This document shows, one piece after another, positions 36,201 to 48,350 of a stretch of 64,000 nt of DNA (positions are counted from its first letter, which is position 1; every line of letters starts with the position of its first letter). The DNA comes from Montifringilla adamsi (lineage: Eukaryota > Chordata > Aves > Passeriformes > Passeridae), in NCBI GenBank assembly GCA_017590115.1, contig JAGGNK010013558.1:15236126-15300125 (forward strand). Direction: 5' to 3'. Position numbers and translations under genes: made by a program. Under the pieces are notes generated by a model. That model did no database searches. It saw only the letters and a program-made list of their open reading frames with translations, and was not told where the DNA came from.

Positions 36201-36459
36201 TGGAGTTGAAAGCAAATAAGAGGGTTTGTGCATATTCAGGTGACTTAAAGGCATTATACAGGGCCAACCAAAGCTTGGGATAAGGGGGCAGAAGGCAACT
36301 TGGCCAGTTCTACACAAGAAGAATTAAAAAAACTACTGTGCCCCCACCAGACTCCTTGTCCTTTGCATCTAACATGTTCTCTATGTCTTTGGAAAATATA
36401 AAGAGCAGCAATTGAGTTAAACCTTGGCTGAATTATCCCTTTCATAAGGCTGTGTCTTC
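27213..36459. other. Unannotated gene-desert sequence
   Basis: Features are an (ATT)n microsatellite at about 27339-27356, a 16-bp palindrome GGAAACATGTGTTTCC at 27482-27497, an AT-rich low-complexity segment at about 32270-32365, a pyrimidine-rich simple tract at about 33728-33768 and TATA-rich DNA near 35051-35080. ATGCAAAT occurs near 35808. A modest enhancer-like patch is possible at 28740-28880. Only small unrelated open frames exist. Confidence 0.45.
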
Positions 36460-36850
36460 AGGTTTTTTAAAGTAAAGGTTTCCTTTATTAATTTTGCCCA
36501 GCCAGCATTCACTTAGCATTTGCTTTGAGGGATAATTGACAGGCTGAGGCGACACTCGCCAGAATGAGAGCCATAAATCAGAAATAATTTCCAAAATTGG
36601 CTGAGGGGCTGATATGTTGAATAGTCAAATACAGGTAAAAATCTCTCTATTACGCCTGACAGGAGCAGCAAATGTCAAGCAAGTGCTCCCTAATGCACCA
36701 GATTCGATTAATTTTGTGGTTCCTTCTTTGGGTGATTTCGTCTTTGGAATGCCACTGTGCTCTGAGAATGCTACCAGACTGTTCTTTTGAAAAGGGAAGT
36801 TTCCATTTTTCTCTTAAATGAGGAGTAATCAAAATTGCTGCAGAAAAAAG
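36460..36850. promoter_or_regulatory. Candidate conserved non-coding element
   Basis: Repeat-free block with GAGGGATAATTGACAGG (MEIS/TGIF-type TGACAG), a CpG-containing palindrome GGCGACACTCGCC at about 36549-36561, AGATTCGATTAATTTTG and TATTACGCCTGACAGG. Retained CpGs and TAAT/TGACAG words suggest an enhancer for homeobox-type regulators. Conservation is not tested. Confidence 0.45.
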
Positions 36851-36902
36851 ATTTTAAATTTTGTTATACCTTTAAAGTCCCTTTGAAGGTCCCAGCTGTG
36901 AG

Positions 36903-37130
36903 GTAAAAAACAAACAAACAAAAAAAACTTCAAAATCCCTCACCCCAAGAAGAAGTGAGGAAGTGAGGAAGTGGCAATTGCTTGCTCATGTAGGGCAACT
37001 TGGTGCCCACTAGTAAAAAAAAAAACAAACAAAAAAAATCTTCAAAATCCCTCACCCCAAGAAGACTAAATCTGTGAGGAAGTGAGGAAGTGGCAATTGC
37101 TTGCTCATGTAGGGCAACTTGGTGCCCACT
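36903..37130. repeat. Two-copy tandem duplication, units of 110 and 118 bp
   Basis: Unit one (36903-37012) and unit two (37013-37130) each begin with an A-rich (CAAA)n stretch. Both continue with TTCAAAATCCCTCACCCCAA and end with CATGTAGGGCAACTTGGTG and CCCAC. Outside the A-rich head they are almost identical. The main difference is a short segment, ACTAAATCTGTG-like, present in unit two and missing or replaced in unit one. Each unit also has an internal GTGAGGAA short repeat. High identity implies a recent event, so copy number may vary between individuals. Confidence 0.95.
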
Positions 37131-40100
37131 TTTGAAAGCCTGATGAAGTCCTTTCAATTGAAAGGCATGGGATGGTTATAAAGGAAGCAGAATGGCCTGG
37201 TATAAAATCAGCTTTCAATAGTTGGGTTCACTCAGTGCTTTTCTCTCAAGGCTATCAAAACATTTTGCCAAGAGCAGAGCAGCTAGTAATGGATAACTCT
37301 TACAAGGAAATAGGTAACTATGATCTTATTTGGTAAATCGAGAATTCTGCTAGTGGTGATCTCCAAAACAGTGATTAGACTCTAACAACTCCCATATCCC
37401 GAGTCCACAAAGCCAAGCTTTCAAGTTTCATGCTTTTCCCAATCAGGCAGCAAAGGTCAAAATAATGAGATTTATGAAAATGAAAGTGATTTTTGTTGGT
37501 TTATCCAAATCTTTTTCACGATCTTCTGCTAAATAAAAGGTGTGCTTCCTCCAGGCCTTCTGAATGCAGGCACACACATAAAAAACATATATACTGCAAA
37601 AATGGCCAAAATTCAGTCCCAGAATAAAACTGTGAAAATTCACAGTTTCTTCCTCTGAGCAATTATTTCAGTTTTCGCCAACAGGAATGGTGAGATTTTA
37701 GCATCAGGTTTTTTTGTTTGCAACATAAATACTTGTAAAGCAAAAAACTGGTAGCTTTGCAAACTCTAGATGTATTTAAGGATCTTCTGTGAAATATGAT
37801 GGATGAGGGGGAAGAAAAGAACAGCTCTTGTCATGGGAAGCCAGAAAGGGAAAAGTTCTCTGAGTACCCCGAGACTCAAGACCTTGAGAGATAACAAGGT
37901 TGGGGTCATGCTACAGATGGATTGGAGCCGATAGCGATGACTGAAATGCACAGAGAAGTGTGGGCTGTAATCAGACTGACAGATCACAGTATTTCCCACT
38001 ACTCCAAATTTACTTCTTCCCTAAAGTCATAAGCAGGTCAGCTTCTCCATTCCTTTGCCTCAGATTTTATATTTGTGTATAACTCGCTTGTACCAGAGTT
38101 AAAGATGAAGTTCAAAGCTGGGCTGCACTCAAGCTTGATTACAAAATCTATCCCCATAAAACAACCTGTGCATCTGTTCTGTATTTTTGGAGGCTGGAAA
38201 GCAGACTGGCTGCTTCCTCGAGGCAGCACATTTACACCCACTGCAAGGGACCTAAGATGCTGTGTAGGGACATCTCTTTTTATTTACCTCAAATCCTGCT
38301 GGAGAGACCATCTTCCAGGAGGACAAAGGGAACATGGGTTGTTTAATCCAGCAAAATCCTGCCTGAGAAGGAGTATAATCACTCTATAAAAGGACCAAGA
38401 AGAAACTGATGTAAGCACAGAGAGTTCTATAACCAAAGAGAAAGCACTGACCCAGTAACAAAAGCTTGTAGAGTAACCTTGTCTACCCTTAGGCTGGAAA
38501 TTATAGGACATTTCTTGGAACAGATTTCCAGTAAGGGAGTAGAGGAGAAAATTACTAAATCAGCTACAAAAACCCCCAAACCTGATAACTCCATGATTTT
38601 TTTATTATTCATTAATGTTGTCTGTAGTGGCTGTGAGTTGGACTTGACCCAAAACACTCCTTTTACAATCACATGCTGCTGGTGTAGAAAAGAGGGGAAA
38701 AAAGTATCTAGTACAATCAGTTAATTTATTTATGTTAGGAAAGTGATGACACTTGTTAGTCACAACTGCTTTCTTTAGACTTGGAGAAGCTATTTCAGCA
38801 TCTCAACTTGAGGCAGAAGCACAGGGAAGAGAATGGCAGGATCTGTACAAGGCAAGTTGAGGGTAGTGGAGACACTTCAAAGGTCTTCTTCTTATTAATA
38901 TTTTATTTAATTTTATTTATATTATTGTATTTTATTTTACATAAACATACAAGTAGAACAAGCTACGTATTTATCTTGGAATTTGATTATCTCATCTCCA
39001 CTTGGGTGTAGGAACCCCTTCTTGAAGATCTCATCACAGTGAGGACTGTGAGTGAAGGCTACATCAAATCTGGGACTAATAAAACTAGACACTGACTGGG
39101 ATCAGAAGCAGGCTCACCTAGGAGTACATTTCCTATCACAGACACCTATGGTTTGATGGGCCACATGCATTGAATGTAGCTCAGAGCCAGCAAAGCCCTC
39201 CAGGTTTGAGATCTGACTACCTTCTCCTAACAAAAATTTCTCAGATGTGGAAAAAGACTTATAGGAAAACTCCTCATCCTAGGGAAGATTTTCTCCTCAA
39301 TCTTTCTCAAATGAGAGGAGTATCTAATAAAACAGTAGCCATAACTATTTGAGTTTGGTCTGCTCCGGTTTGAACACCCACAGTGTATATTTCTAAACCA
39401 TTTGCCCTTCCCTAATTCTTACAAACCACTTTACAACTCAAGTCTAATCAATAACAACTGTGTGAAACAGCACTCAGACAGTAAAGAAGTTGGAATTCCC
39501 CTTAATAGCCCTTTAAAGGAGTTTTAATTAATTCCATGTGCTTCTGTAGGATTATCAACTTTACAGTACAACTCCATGTGAAAGCTTTAAGACATTTCAC
39601 TTATGTCTGCAGGATGTTATGTTAAAAAAACTAGTTTTCATGGCTTGTCACTGCTCTCCATTAGCTTCTTGAATAATCTTAAAATCCCACTCCTCCTTGC
39701 TTTGCCACTTTAACTAGCCAATTCTGCAGTTTCTCCCTTTGGCCCCTCTTCTCCTAGAGCTTCATCCAGCTCCTAGGAAAGGAAGCAGAAAGATTTTCAC
39801 AGATGGTAATGGGAGCTTGGCAGGAGCATTCCCTTCATTTTCCTTACTACTCAAAGAAGCCATTTAACTAATCCCATGCAACAAATCCATTGCACATCAC
39901 CAGTTGGAAGCCAAAAACTAACTTTTACTCAGATGCCTGATTTTTTCACATTTTTCAGTTCCCCATGGGTATTTATTTTCTTTCACTATCTCCAGGTTCC
40001 TCTCTTGCGCCTCCTTTCACTCCTGTTCTCCTTAGCCCCTGTTTCCTTTCCTCCCATTTCCTAACCCAAGACCTCTTTCCAGGATTTCTTAGTTCTTGAC

Positions 40101-42923
40101 TTCCTGCACCCTTTTCTCTTGTGTTACTGATCCTTGCCTTCTTCCAGTTCTTAGTACCACTGAGCCATTCATCTCATTTCCATTAATCACATCAGACTTG
40201 TGCTAATTATTGTTCAGCCAAGATCTGAAATAGCACCAGCAATGAAAGAGAACAAGAAAGAGACAAGAGGAGGAAAGATTTGCTTTTTTCCCACCATCAT
40301 ATTTACAGCCAGTGACTTCTCCTAATGAGCTTAGGAAAGGAAGGGAGGTGATGTGAGAGCAGGAAAGCCTGAGCCAGTGTGCAGTTAGAGGCTAGAGTTC
40401 GTGAGCTGTCCTGAGCATGTTTTATCAGGTCACTGACTCAGACGCACCATAGGGCAATTTCTCTTTCTCAGCATTAACCCTCAACTCCGAGACTCTGCTG
40501 GAAGGGCCTCCCCCTTCACAAACACTCCAGGATAAGATGATAAGAAGATTACAAGTAAAGCCTCTCTTTAGCAATTCCACATCTCCTGTCAGACACAGCA
40601 AGTTAAATTACAGTGCAGGCTGCAAATGCATTGATCATCCACTCAGCTCCTACAACCCAGGGGTGAAAAGATCCATGCCGAGGATAAGTGAAGTAATCTC
40701 AGGAAAGTTTATTTTAGCTGGGAGGGGTTAAACAAGTTCAATGAGGCAAGGCTTCAGGAGGGCGCTGGAGCCAAGTTCAGCAGTGTCTTGTTTGTTCAGG
40801 TAGGGGCTGCAGGCTGTACACTCCACAGCTGTTCAGGTCTTCTCCAGAGCACACAGATTGTGCCAGGAGAGCAGCACTGCCTCACCAACAGGATGGGGAA
40901 GGGCTCCAGCTATTCCATGAAAAGCCTCCACACCTTTGCCACAAGCAGAAACCCATCAATACACTAACTACTTCTTCATTGTAGTTACTTTATGCTGCTG
41001 AAACAGACTAGGTATTTTTTATATTCACAAGAACTCCCCTTTTTAAGCAGGTGGCAATGGTATTCGTTTTATCTATAAAATCTATACTGTGTTTTATGAC
41101 AGAGGAAATAAACCTTCCTAAGCAGTTTTGACAGAGAAGGCAGGATTGTCCATTTAAAAGACAAAAAAAAAGAGATTATAAATCATTAGGAGTGCTTATG
41201 AATTCTATTCATGACTGTCTTCTTTATTAAAAAGACCCATTGTAAAATGGAAAGTTCAGAAGGCTTGGTGGTGAGCGAAAATGAATTATAATGACATCAC
41301 TGGGTCATGAACTAGGCCCACTGGCTACTTTCCAGAATAAAATTGACTGGAAAGATCAGATGAGCCCATTTGTACTGAGAGACATCTGGGTGGCAGCCAG
41401 AGAATCTGGGTTCAAGCTCCCTATTTACAGAACACGCTTCCCTTTCCCCTTTCATTACGAGGAGTAATCTGGATTTCCCAGGCATGATGTGTGGGATAGT
41501 GATGTCACTCAATTGAGATTCCAGCAGGATTTTCCCTAGAAAAGTTCTTCACAGTCCTTGCTCGGTGAAGGACCCTGTGAAGAACACAAATGTCTCAACT
41601 TCCATCTGACATGTAGAGTTTGTTCTCACTGCACTGCTGATGGGAAGAATTTAACCTTCAAATATGCTTAATTCACCAGAATTTTCTGTTGCTTTTTCAT
41701 CATCGTCTCTTTCCCAGATGACAAACAGTGTTTGAGTCCCAAGAAAAGCTCATTTCTGCTAAGAGGTCAGTTGCAAGCTTTTGAGGGCATTTGCTGAAAA
41801 AATGAGGGGATACCATTTTCCCTTTTTGTCAACATTTTCAGGTGTCTTTCTAAATGTAAAATGACATCTCATTCAAAGCTTTCCAATCTTCATCTTTCCT
41901 ATTCCACAGTTTATACATCTTTGATATTGCTTGGGACTTCAAGGAAGCTTTTAACTAATACTGTAATACCTATTATCTGAAAAATTTAGGTGCACATACA
42001 CTTGCCAAAGAGCAAAAATGCAGATCAATTGGATGTCAGCAGTCAAATAAAGTGGAATAGTATATTTTCTGGGGAAGAAAAGATGTCTAACCATCTGACC
42101 TTAGCACTGGCACCATCTCAATATTAATATATTTTATGCATGCATGTGATAACGTTATACCTTCCTTATGGTCCTGCAGGGAAGTTTCCCTTCTCCCTGC
42201 TGAGGATTATTACCTATTCAGAAGCGGTTATGATTATAGATACTTAGTAAGACAAGAATAATTGACCATAAAAACCCTTTTATATTCCCACAATTATTTT
42301 TGCATTGACTAGAGTGTTGAGAAAATCTAATTTTATTAACAGGTCCTTAATTTTGCTTTCGTTGAACTTATGAGTAGCTTTCACTCCCCACCCAAAGTAT
42401 GTTTTCACTTTGAGGCATTTGTCAATGCTGGGAAAGAACAATTTGCCATAAGATTCCTACTGGGAGCACATGGATCAAATATCAAAGCAAATATAATATA
42501 TCTACAGGAGAAGGAGTAGGTTTGGGAAAGTTTTGAGAGTGTGTGTACATGGAGAAGTGTCAAAAGACATTTCTGAGTAGATTCCAGCAGTCATAAACAA
42601 GTCCATGTACAACCAAGAGTCTGACAGAGATTGAGATGGAGCCAAAAAAACATTTAATGACAGTTTTGGGAGAACTGAAAATTCAGTTCTGCTCACAAAT
42701 GTGACATTCAGGCCATTCTTTAGTAAAAATTTGAGCCCTAGAATCCTATGAGGTTACCTGAGAAGATGAATTAGCTGAAATGACATAACCAGAGCCCATC
42801 CATGAGATATAGGGAGTTAATAATATAGATGAGAAGAGTGACAGCAGAGTGACAGATTCTCAAGCACAGCTCTGTTAACTGTAGGTGAATGAACAGCTTT
42901 CTTCTAGCAGGTCTTTATTGCAG
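37131..42923. other. Unannotated sequence
   Basis: AT-rich low-complexity DNA occurs at about 38893-38945. A weak CTCF-like word (GGAGGGCGCT core) occurs at 40757-40766. T and A tracts are short. No genes or repeat families are recognised. Confidence 0.45.
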
Positions 42924-42948
42924 AAAAAAAAAAAAAAAAAAAAAAAAA
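42924..42948. repeat. Poly-A tract (25 A)
   Basis: Uninterrupted A run after TTGCAG. There is no recognisable retrotransposon upstream. Confidence 0.95.
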
Positions 42949-43937
42949 GAAAACCCAAAACAAAACACATTCTCATTGCTTGAGGGAATGGGCTGGAATT
43001 CAAAGCAAAAGAAGAATGGACAGGTCCTTATTATTATAATAAAAACTGTATTCGTCATGTCAGCCTAACATTTTCTGAAATCCAAATTTCCAAAAATGAG
43101 ATTTTTAAAGGCACTCACAAACCTCTGAAAAAGTGTGATTCACTTAGGTACTTTTAAAAATCCAACCCAAACAAGTTTACAGGGTTTTTTCTCAAAATGT
43201 CTTCTCTATTGCATTGTTTTCACTGTGGCCCAATGCTCATTAGATGAAGGCCCCTAAAAATTCATCAGTACCCAGCTCCATAGTTTTTATTTGCAGGACT
43301 TCTAAGAGGAGTGTGGCAAATGTCTCTGCCTTGAAATTTGGTTTACTTTCCGCGTGTACTATGAGTTTTCAGTGTTACCCAGGCCAAACTCCTTTACTGT
43401 GTCTATACTTCATCAGTTCTTTCCTTCAAAATTTACTATCCTCAAAGACAAAGCATTCACATTTTTTAAGTCTTGGATATTTTATGAGTCATTACGGAAT
43501 GCAGTTGTTAGGGCAGGATGCTCTGTGGCCCAGCACATGGCTGAAAACTGATTTCCAGCTGCTGTGCTTGTTCAGTATGAAAGGACACATACCCCCTCCA
43601 AAGAACATCCCTGATTCTTCCTGAGGCTGAGCTTGAATATTTGCCAATAGTCTGGAAAACCAGGCGAGTCTTCAAGTTACCCTTGGATGGGTCCTTGAGA
43701 TAAAGAACAGGTGTACCCTGGCCCTTTGCAAAATAGAGATAAATATCCTTTCCATTTCCAAGAAATGTAGCTCTCACTTAAGAAAATGCAGTTGCCAAAA
43801 TCTCCACACAAAGGAACTGCTACCTTCTCCCATGTAGGGACATATTGTGGGTTAATCTTGAGAGTTGCTGTCCTATGGGATTTTATTTCCCTGAAAGATT
43901 TGTAAAGCTAATTTGAAATATTTTCTTCTTCAAGAGG
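42949..43937. other. Unannotated sequence
   Basis: A + strand frame of 126 codons (43244-43624) and a shorter one in another frame overlap here. Neither resembles a known protein. Confidence 0.45.
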
Positions 43938-43969
<32 letters not shown>

Positions 43970-43976
43970 TGACAGA
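43938..43976. repeat. Poly-A tract (39 A)
   Basis: Long pure A run, about 1 kb from a similar 25-A tract. Its length is likely polymorphic or uncertain in the assembly. Confidence 0.95.
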
Positions 43977-44593
43977 AGAATTCCTTCCTACTACATTATA
44001 TCCATGAATGAAAGTTTAATTGTTTGGTTTAAAACTGTTTAAGGAAACCTGCACATGAATAGGAAGTCAGGCTTTTAAGAAAGGCAGTCATAAATATAAA
44101 CAAAAACGTGATGCCAAACAGCAATTAGTGCTTTGTTCCTTTTTTGAATGACAGCATGCCTTAAACTCATTTATTTCCAGTTCTGACTTGCTGCAATGTG
44201 TAAAAATACTACTGTAAATACACTAAATAAGCTTTGTCCTTTTCTCTTGGGGTTCTCTGGCTTTTGCTGACTTTCTGTGCAACGTTTCCCCTTTATTGTG
44301 CAAGATACAAAGGTCTCCACCTCTTTTTTTTTTTTTTTTAACTTTGTTTTGAATGGCAATTATACATAACTGACTTACCTGGAAATGTTTCACAGATACA
44401 GACAGAGATTGTGCTCACCAGTGGGAGTGCTAACAAGCTGACTGCCAGGATTTTAAACGCCGTGGCATGTAGAGTCAGCACAGATCTAGATGGTTCTAAT
44501 TGCTAGCAGTTGTTGAGGGACTGTCAGAACCATTTATTCTTGCCACTGATGGTAAATTTTTGGGGAAATGTCACTCTAGACAAGAAGGTAGAT
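43977..44593. other. Unannotated sequence with a T16 tract
   Basis: A run of T lies at 44324-44339. Nothing else is recognised. Confidence 0.5.
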
Positions 44594-44649
44594 TTTTCAA
44601 AGGCACAAATGGTAGTCAGGCATCTTGCTGCCATTTGCTGCTTTGAAAA
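44594..44649. mobile_element. Palindromic MITE-like fossil
   Basis: The arms at 44594-44615 and 44628-44649 match at 18 of 22 positions in reverse complement, with a 12-nt loop. The outer TTTTCAAAG / CTTTGAAAA and inner CAAATGG / CCATTTG are exact. As I recall, palindromic elements with the outer words TTTTCAAAGGCACAAA are dispersed in turtles, crocodilians and birds; the family name is not certain. It is an old non-autonomous DNA transposon remnant at best. Confidence 0.5.
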
Positions 44650-45151
44650 CCCTGCCCAGCTCCTCAGACAAGTTGCCTGGCAAGCAGATGTGCAAGGATG
44701 GATTGGACATTTAGGTATCAACACCATCTTTGAATTCCTTGGATGAGGAGTCTGCCAACATTTTTTTTTGCCTTTCCTCTAACACTTAATGTCTTCTAAG
44801 ATGAAACACTAGCAAGTTCTTTAAGCCCATGTTATTTTAAATACAGGCCAAGACCTTTAACGAATTTGCTTAGTGGTGGCAGAGGAGAAAGAAAGATTTG
44901 GTCCTAAGTGTTGTTCAATAGCATGTCTTGGTTTTCTCTGGATGGTAGCCAGGACTGATATTTAAGAGGTGTTTTGCTGATGGACTATCCTACCTCAGTG
45001 ACAGTAACAGAGTAGCAAAATCCCCAGCAGCATATCCATCTAGCTAAAATCTAAGAATAGATTCATAAAATCAGAGAAAATTCACAGAAGAGCCTGCAAG
45101 GATTTAACTCACCATTATCAAAAGAGAAAGGAATATAATCCTCTCCCAGAG

Positions 45152-45331
45152 CACTGGTTCTCACACTTTGGGGGCAAACAGAGCATTGTCAGCACTCCAA
45201 ATTTGTCATGAACCACCAAGCACAATTAATCAAATGTTTAGTTGAAAAAACATTGAAAAGATAATAGAAATTTGACCACAAGGATAATAGGACTTTTTGA
45301 AGACAACCTGCCAGAACCTCAGAGACCACTG
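45152..45331. mobile_element. Possible hAT-Charlie-like fossil
   Basis: CACTGGTTCTCACACTTTGG at 45152 resembles the terminal inverted repeat of Charlie-type hAT elements (CAGTGGTTCTCAAAC family). A partner in reverse orientation could be AACCTCAGAGACCACTG ending at 45331. An alternative nearer partner is CATGAACCACCA ending at about 45221. No convincing 8-bp target duplication flanks either version, so the right boundary is uncertain. Confidence 0.3.
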
Positions 45332-47299
45332 ATTGCCCTCAGACTAAAATCTGAAAGGTGCTTTTTATGAAGTTGCTCAAATTATCTGCACAGCACGCTA
45401 AATTAAAAATGTTAAGAATTAGTGAAATAAGAGTAAAAAAACTCTCATTGACTGTTTAATTTATAGAGATTTGGATGCCTTAGCTTTAAAAGTGTGTATG
45501 TAGTAAGGAAAAGTCTTTCCTATATATTTTCTCAGCAGAAGGCCAGAACTGGCATTGGGAGTTTATGGCAATATCTAAAAGAAAAAGAAAAAAATGAGAG
45601 AAACTATCCAAATAGTTGTGAATTAATGCTACAGTACTAAAGGTATGACATGCAGATCAACCTATTAGGAAACTCTTCAGGATAGAAAAATTAAATTCAG
45701 CCGTAGTTTTATGTCATTCACTATATTTGTTGAATTTTGAAGATTAAGTAACTAAGACCTTGTAATAAAAAGCCCTAAATTTTCTTCAGATTTAAGAAGC
45801 ATATTTCTTCTAGAACATAAACATTTGAGTTGTGAATGTTAATTTCAGAACACATGATAAAAGTCTTCCTAATCACTGATGAGCTTTCTGAGGTCACAAA
45901 GTAAACTTTCCCAGTTTACTGCAAATTCAAACGACCATGAAATAAAAAGATTAAAATAGTTTCAGTGTTTCTGTTTAAAGGAAAGGTCCCAAACAAAATT
46001 ATTGAAAGCTTGATGGAGAAAGAGTCAGTCTTAGATCCAGGAAGACAGAGAGAAACCAGATGCATCTTTAAAGTATTGACAGTGTGTTTTCATCAGGTAC
46101 TTTTGACCACGGCATAGGTCTGAGGGTCTGAAGAAAATTCTGAGAGCATCCTCTTAATGAGCATCTGCAATGTCTATAACACCCAAGATCCAAACTTCCA
46201 TTGGATTCAATTAAGCAAGATTCTCTATATTATCAATGGGTGAGATCCATAACACCTTCTGAGTCCTGAAAATTAATAAACAAATAATTAAATACTATGG
46301 ACATCACAAAATAAGGTATAAAAATCAGTGAAAATTTGAAAGTACAGAAAGTTTTCTGTTGGAAGTTTCAAATTTATTTTAACTGGAACTAACAATCCTG
46401 GAACTTTGAAAGAGATCTTAATTTTTGCCAACCCTAAACTTTCTAATGTGATACAGAATTTCAGCATTGAGACGAAAAAAAATGAGGAAAGCTTAACCTA
46501 CAATTACTCATCTAATAAAATTCAGAGCCTTATTCTTAAGCAGCTGAGATAACCAAATTTTATCTGCAATAAGCATCTGAACTTCTGGGACGACCTCCAA
46601 ACCTTTTATGATACGTCTAAAATACACCCTTTTTAACAGTCCATATGCTCCTTGCCAGTCTTCTACCTCCAAATACAGGCACCATGCAGCCAACTCTTAA
46701 TGTATGTGAAATCCCCTGGTAGACACTCTTATTCAGAAATAAAGTGCCCTTGATCTACTGTAGCTTTACTCTCCCAGTTCAGTCTCTCAAATGTGAAAGT
46801 TCACCAGATTTCGTAAGTGTAACAGAGCAATAACTTATGTTCTGATTTCTGCCCTTTTTCTCCATTTTCCTTAACTCCCCTAAGTGTCCCCATAAAGAAA
46901 AACCTCTTGGGTGGAAGAGGGACTCACAATGCCCTGAACTGTAGGAGCAGGGCAGCAAGAGACCTTTTGCCTCTGTCTCTGCCCTCTTATGTTTTATATG
47001 CTGATCCATTCCCCTTCATGTAATTAATCTGACAAGTTTTTGAACAGCTGTCTAACTCTTTCCCTGAGCCTGGGGTAGAAAATTTTTATCTTCGCTAAGA
47101 ACAGCATGGAAAACTTCTCCAAGTCAGTTAACAGTTTGTCTCACTGCAGGTTTTTAAAGTCTGAGTACAGATTTACAGCATGTTTTATGTATATTTTTTT
47201 AGTCCCAAGGTCCCTTCTCTTCACAGATACATACACAACGTGTCATGTAGAAAATATAAATTGTTGATTGTACAGGCACTTTCCTCCTTTTTAAACCTT
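45332..47299. other. Unannotated sequence
   Basis: AT-rich sequence with small unrelated frames and no recognised repeats. Confidence 0.45.
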
Positions 47300-47570
47300 T
47301 CCAAAGGTCTTTTTGTTAAATACACCCAGACACCGTTTGACAGATGAGGGGCTAATTGCTCTGTGAATTACCTCTATCGATTCCTGTTTCATGTTGAGCC
47401 AAACAAACAAAAGATATTAATGCTTCGAAAAAAATGAATGATGACCTTTCTCTGCAAACACAGCTTGCGGCCTCTGATTATTGGTGATTCCAAAGAGCAG
47501 CGGTCAATCGCAATAGCTGTAACGCTATGATCACTATAATAAGCTTGCCTGACCTTCTCTGCCATGTTAA
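47300..47570. promoter_or_regulatory. Candidate conserved non-coding element
   Basis: Compact block with TTTGACAGATGAGG (MEIS/TGIF-type), GGGGCTAATTGC, CTCTATCGATTCC, AAACAAACAAAAG (FOX/SOX-like), ATGACCTTTC (nuclear-receptor half-site) and CAGCGGTCAATCGC. CpGs are retained and there is no repeat or long frame. The dense mixture of developmental factor sites makes this one of the better enhancer candidates here. Confidence 0.5.
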
Positions 47571-48259
47571 GTGGTTTAAATTTATTTGCCCAACAACACT
47601 GGAGCTTTCATTTAAAGTCACAGAACATTCAATTCTATCTAAAGATCCAGGCTATTTTTTAAAAAGCTTTACCATTTTTTTTTTTTTAAAAACAAAACGA
47701 GGTGTGCCTCACTTGGCGGTGATAATAATGCTGGATACAAGGCATAGCCAGGGAGTTATTTTAACCTGGATAATCAAGAGTCCTTGTTGTGGCTCTTACA
47801 GGGTAGATTTTTCTTGAGCATTTTGCCTTCCCACTGCTCCACCATCTAAGTGTAATTTATTTTTCACTCACTCTTCAACAGAGTTGCAGTTGGACACTAT
47901 CTTTGCAGTTATCCCAGCTGGACTAAAAGAAAATCATTATCATTGAATGCAAATGTGGTCCTAAAATCCAGTCCCTGTAAACAAGATTTCCAGGGAAGTG
48001 GTCAATAGCAGAATTTGTCTACAAGCAAAACTCCTGCAAGCCCTTCATCAATGTTCTCTCTTCATTCTTCCTACTCGGGGTTAGTGTGAGAAAAAAAGAT
48101 AGAAATCAGGGTGAGGCAAATGACAGAAGATGAAGGACTTATCTTTTTTGCTAGAAGCACTCTGCAAATTTGCTGGAATATTCTTTATCTTGAGATTTCT
48201 ACCTCCCTCCTTGGTTTACTATGGACAAGAAATATGTGCCAGACAATTCTTTGTCTTGA
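47571..48259. other. Unannotated sequence with a T13 tract
   Basis: A poly-T run at about 47676-47688 interrupts otherwise unique sequence. A POU octamer ATGCAAAT lies near 47947. No gene is recognised. Confidence 0.45.
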
Positions 48260-48350
48260 TGTCTGTGATAATTATGACACTGTATCCATAAACTGGGGAT
48301 AATAATCCTTGGTCCCTTCTTGAAAGTGCTTTTCTAAGTGTTGGATACAG
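48260..48350 (+). mobile_element. Possible MIR/CORE-SINE-like remnant
   Basis: ATAAACTGGGGATAATAATCC and the following AAAGTGCTTTTCTAAGTG follow the order of the 3' half of MIR-like SINEs (TGTAAAATGGGGATAATAA, then AAAGCGCTTT). The match is short and diverged, so this is tentative. Confidence 0.4.

Noticed and set aside
40755..40766. CTCF-like GGAGGGCGCT
   Set aside because: The 5' half of the motif does not fit; about 11 of 15 positions match.
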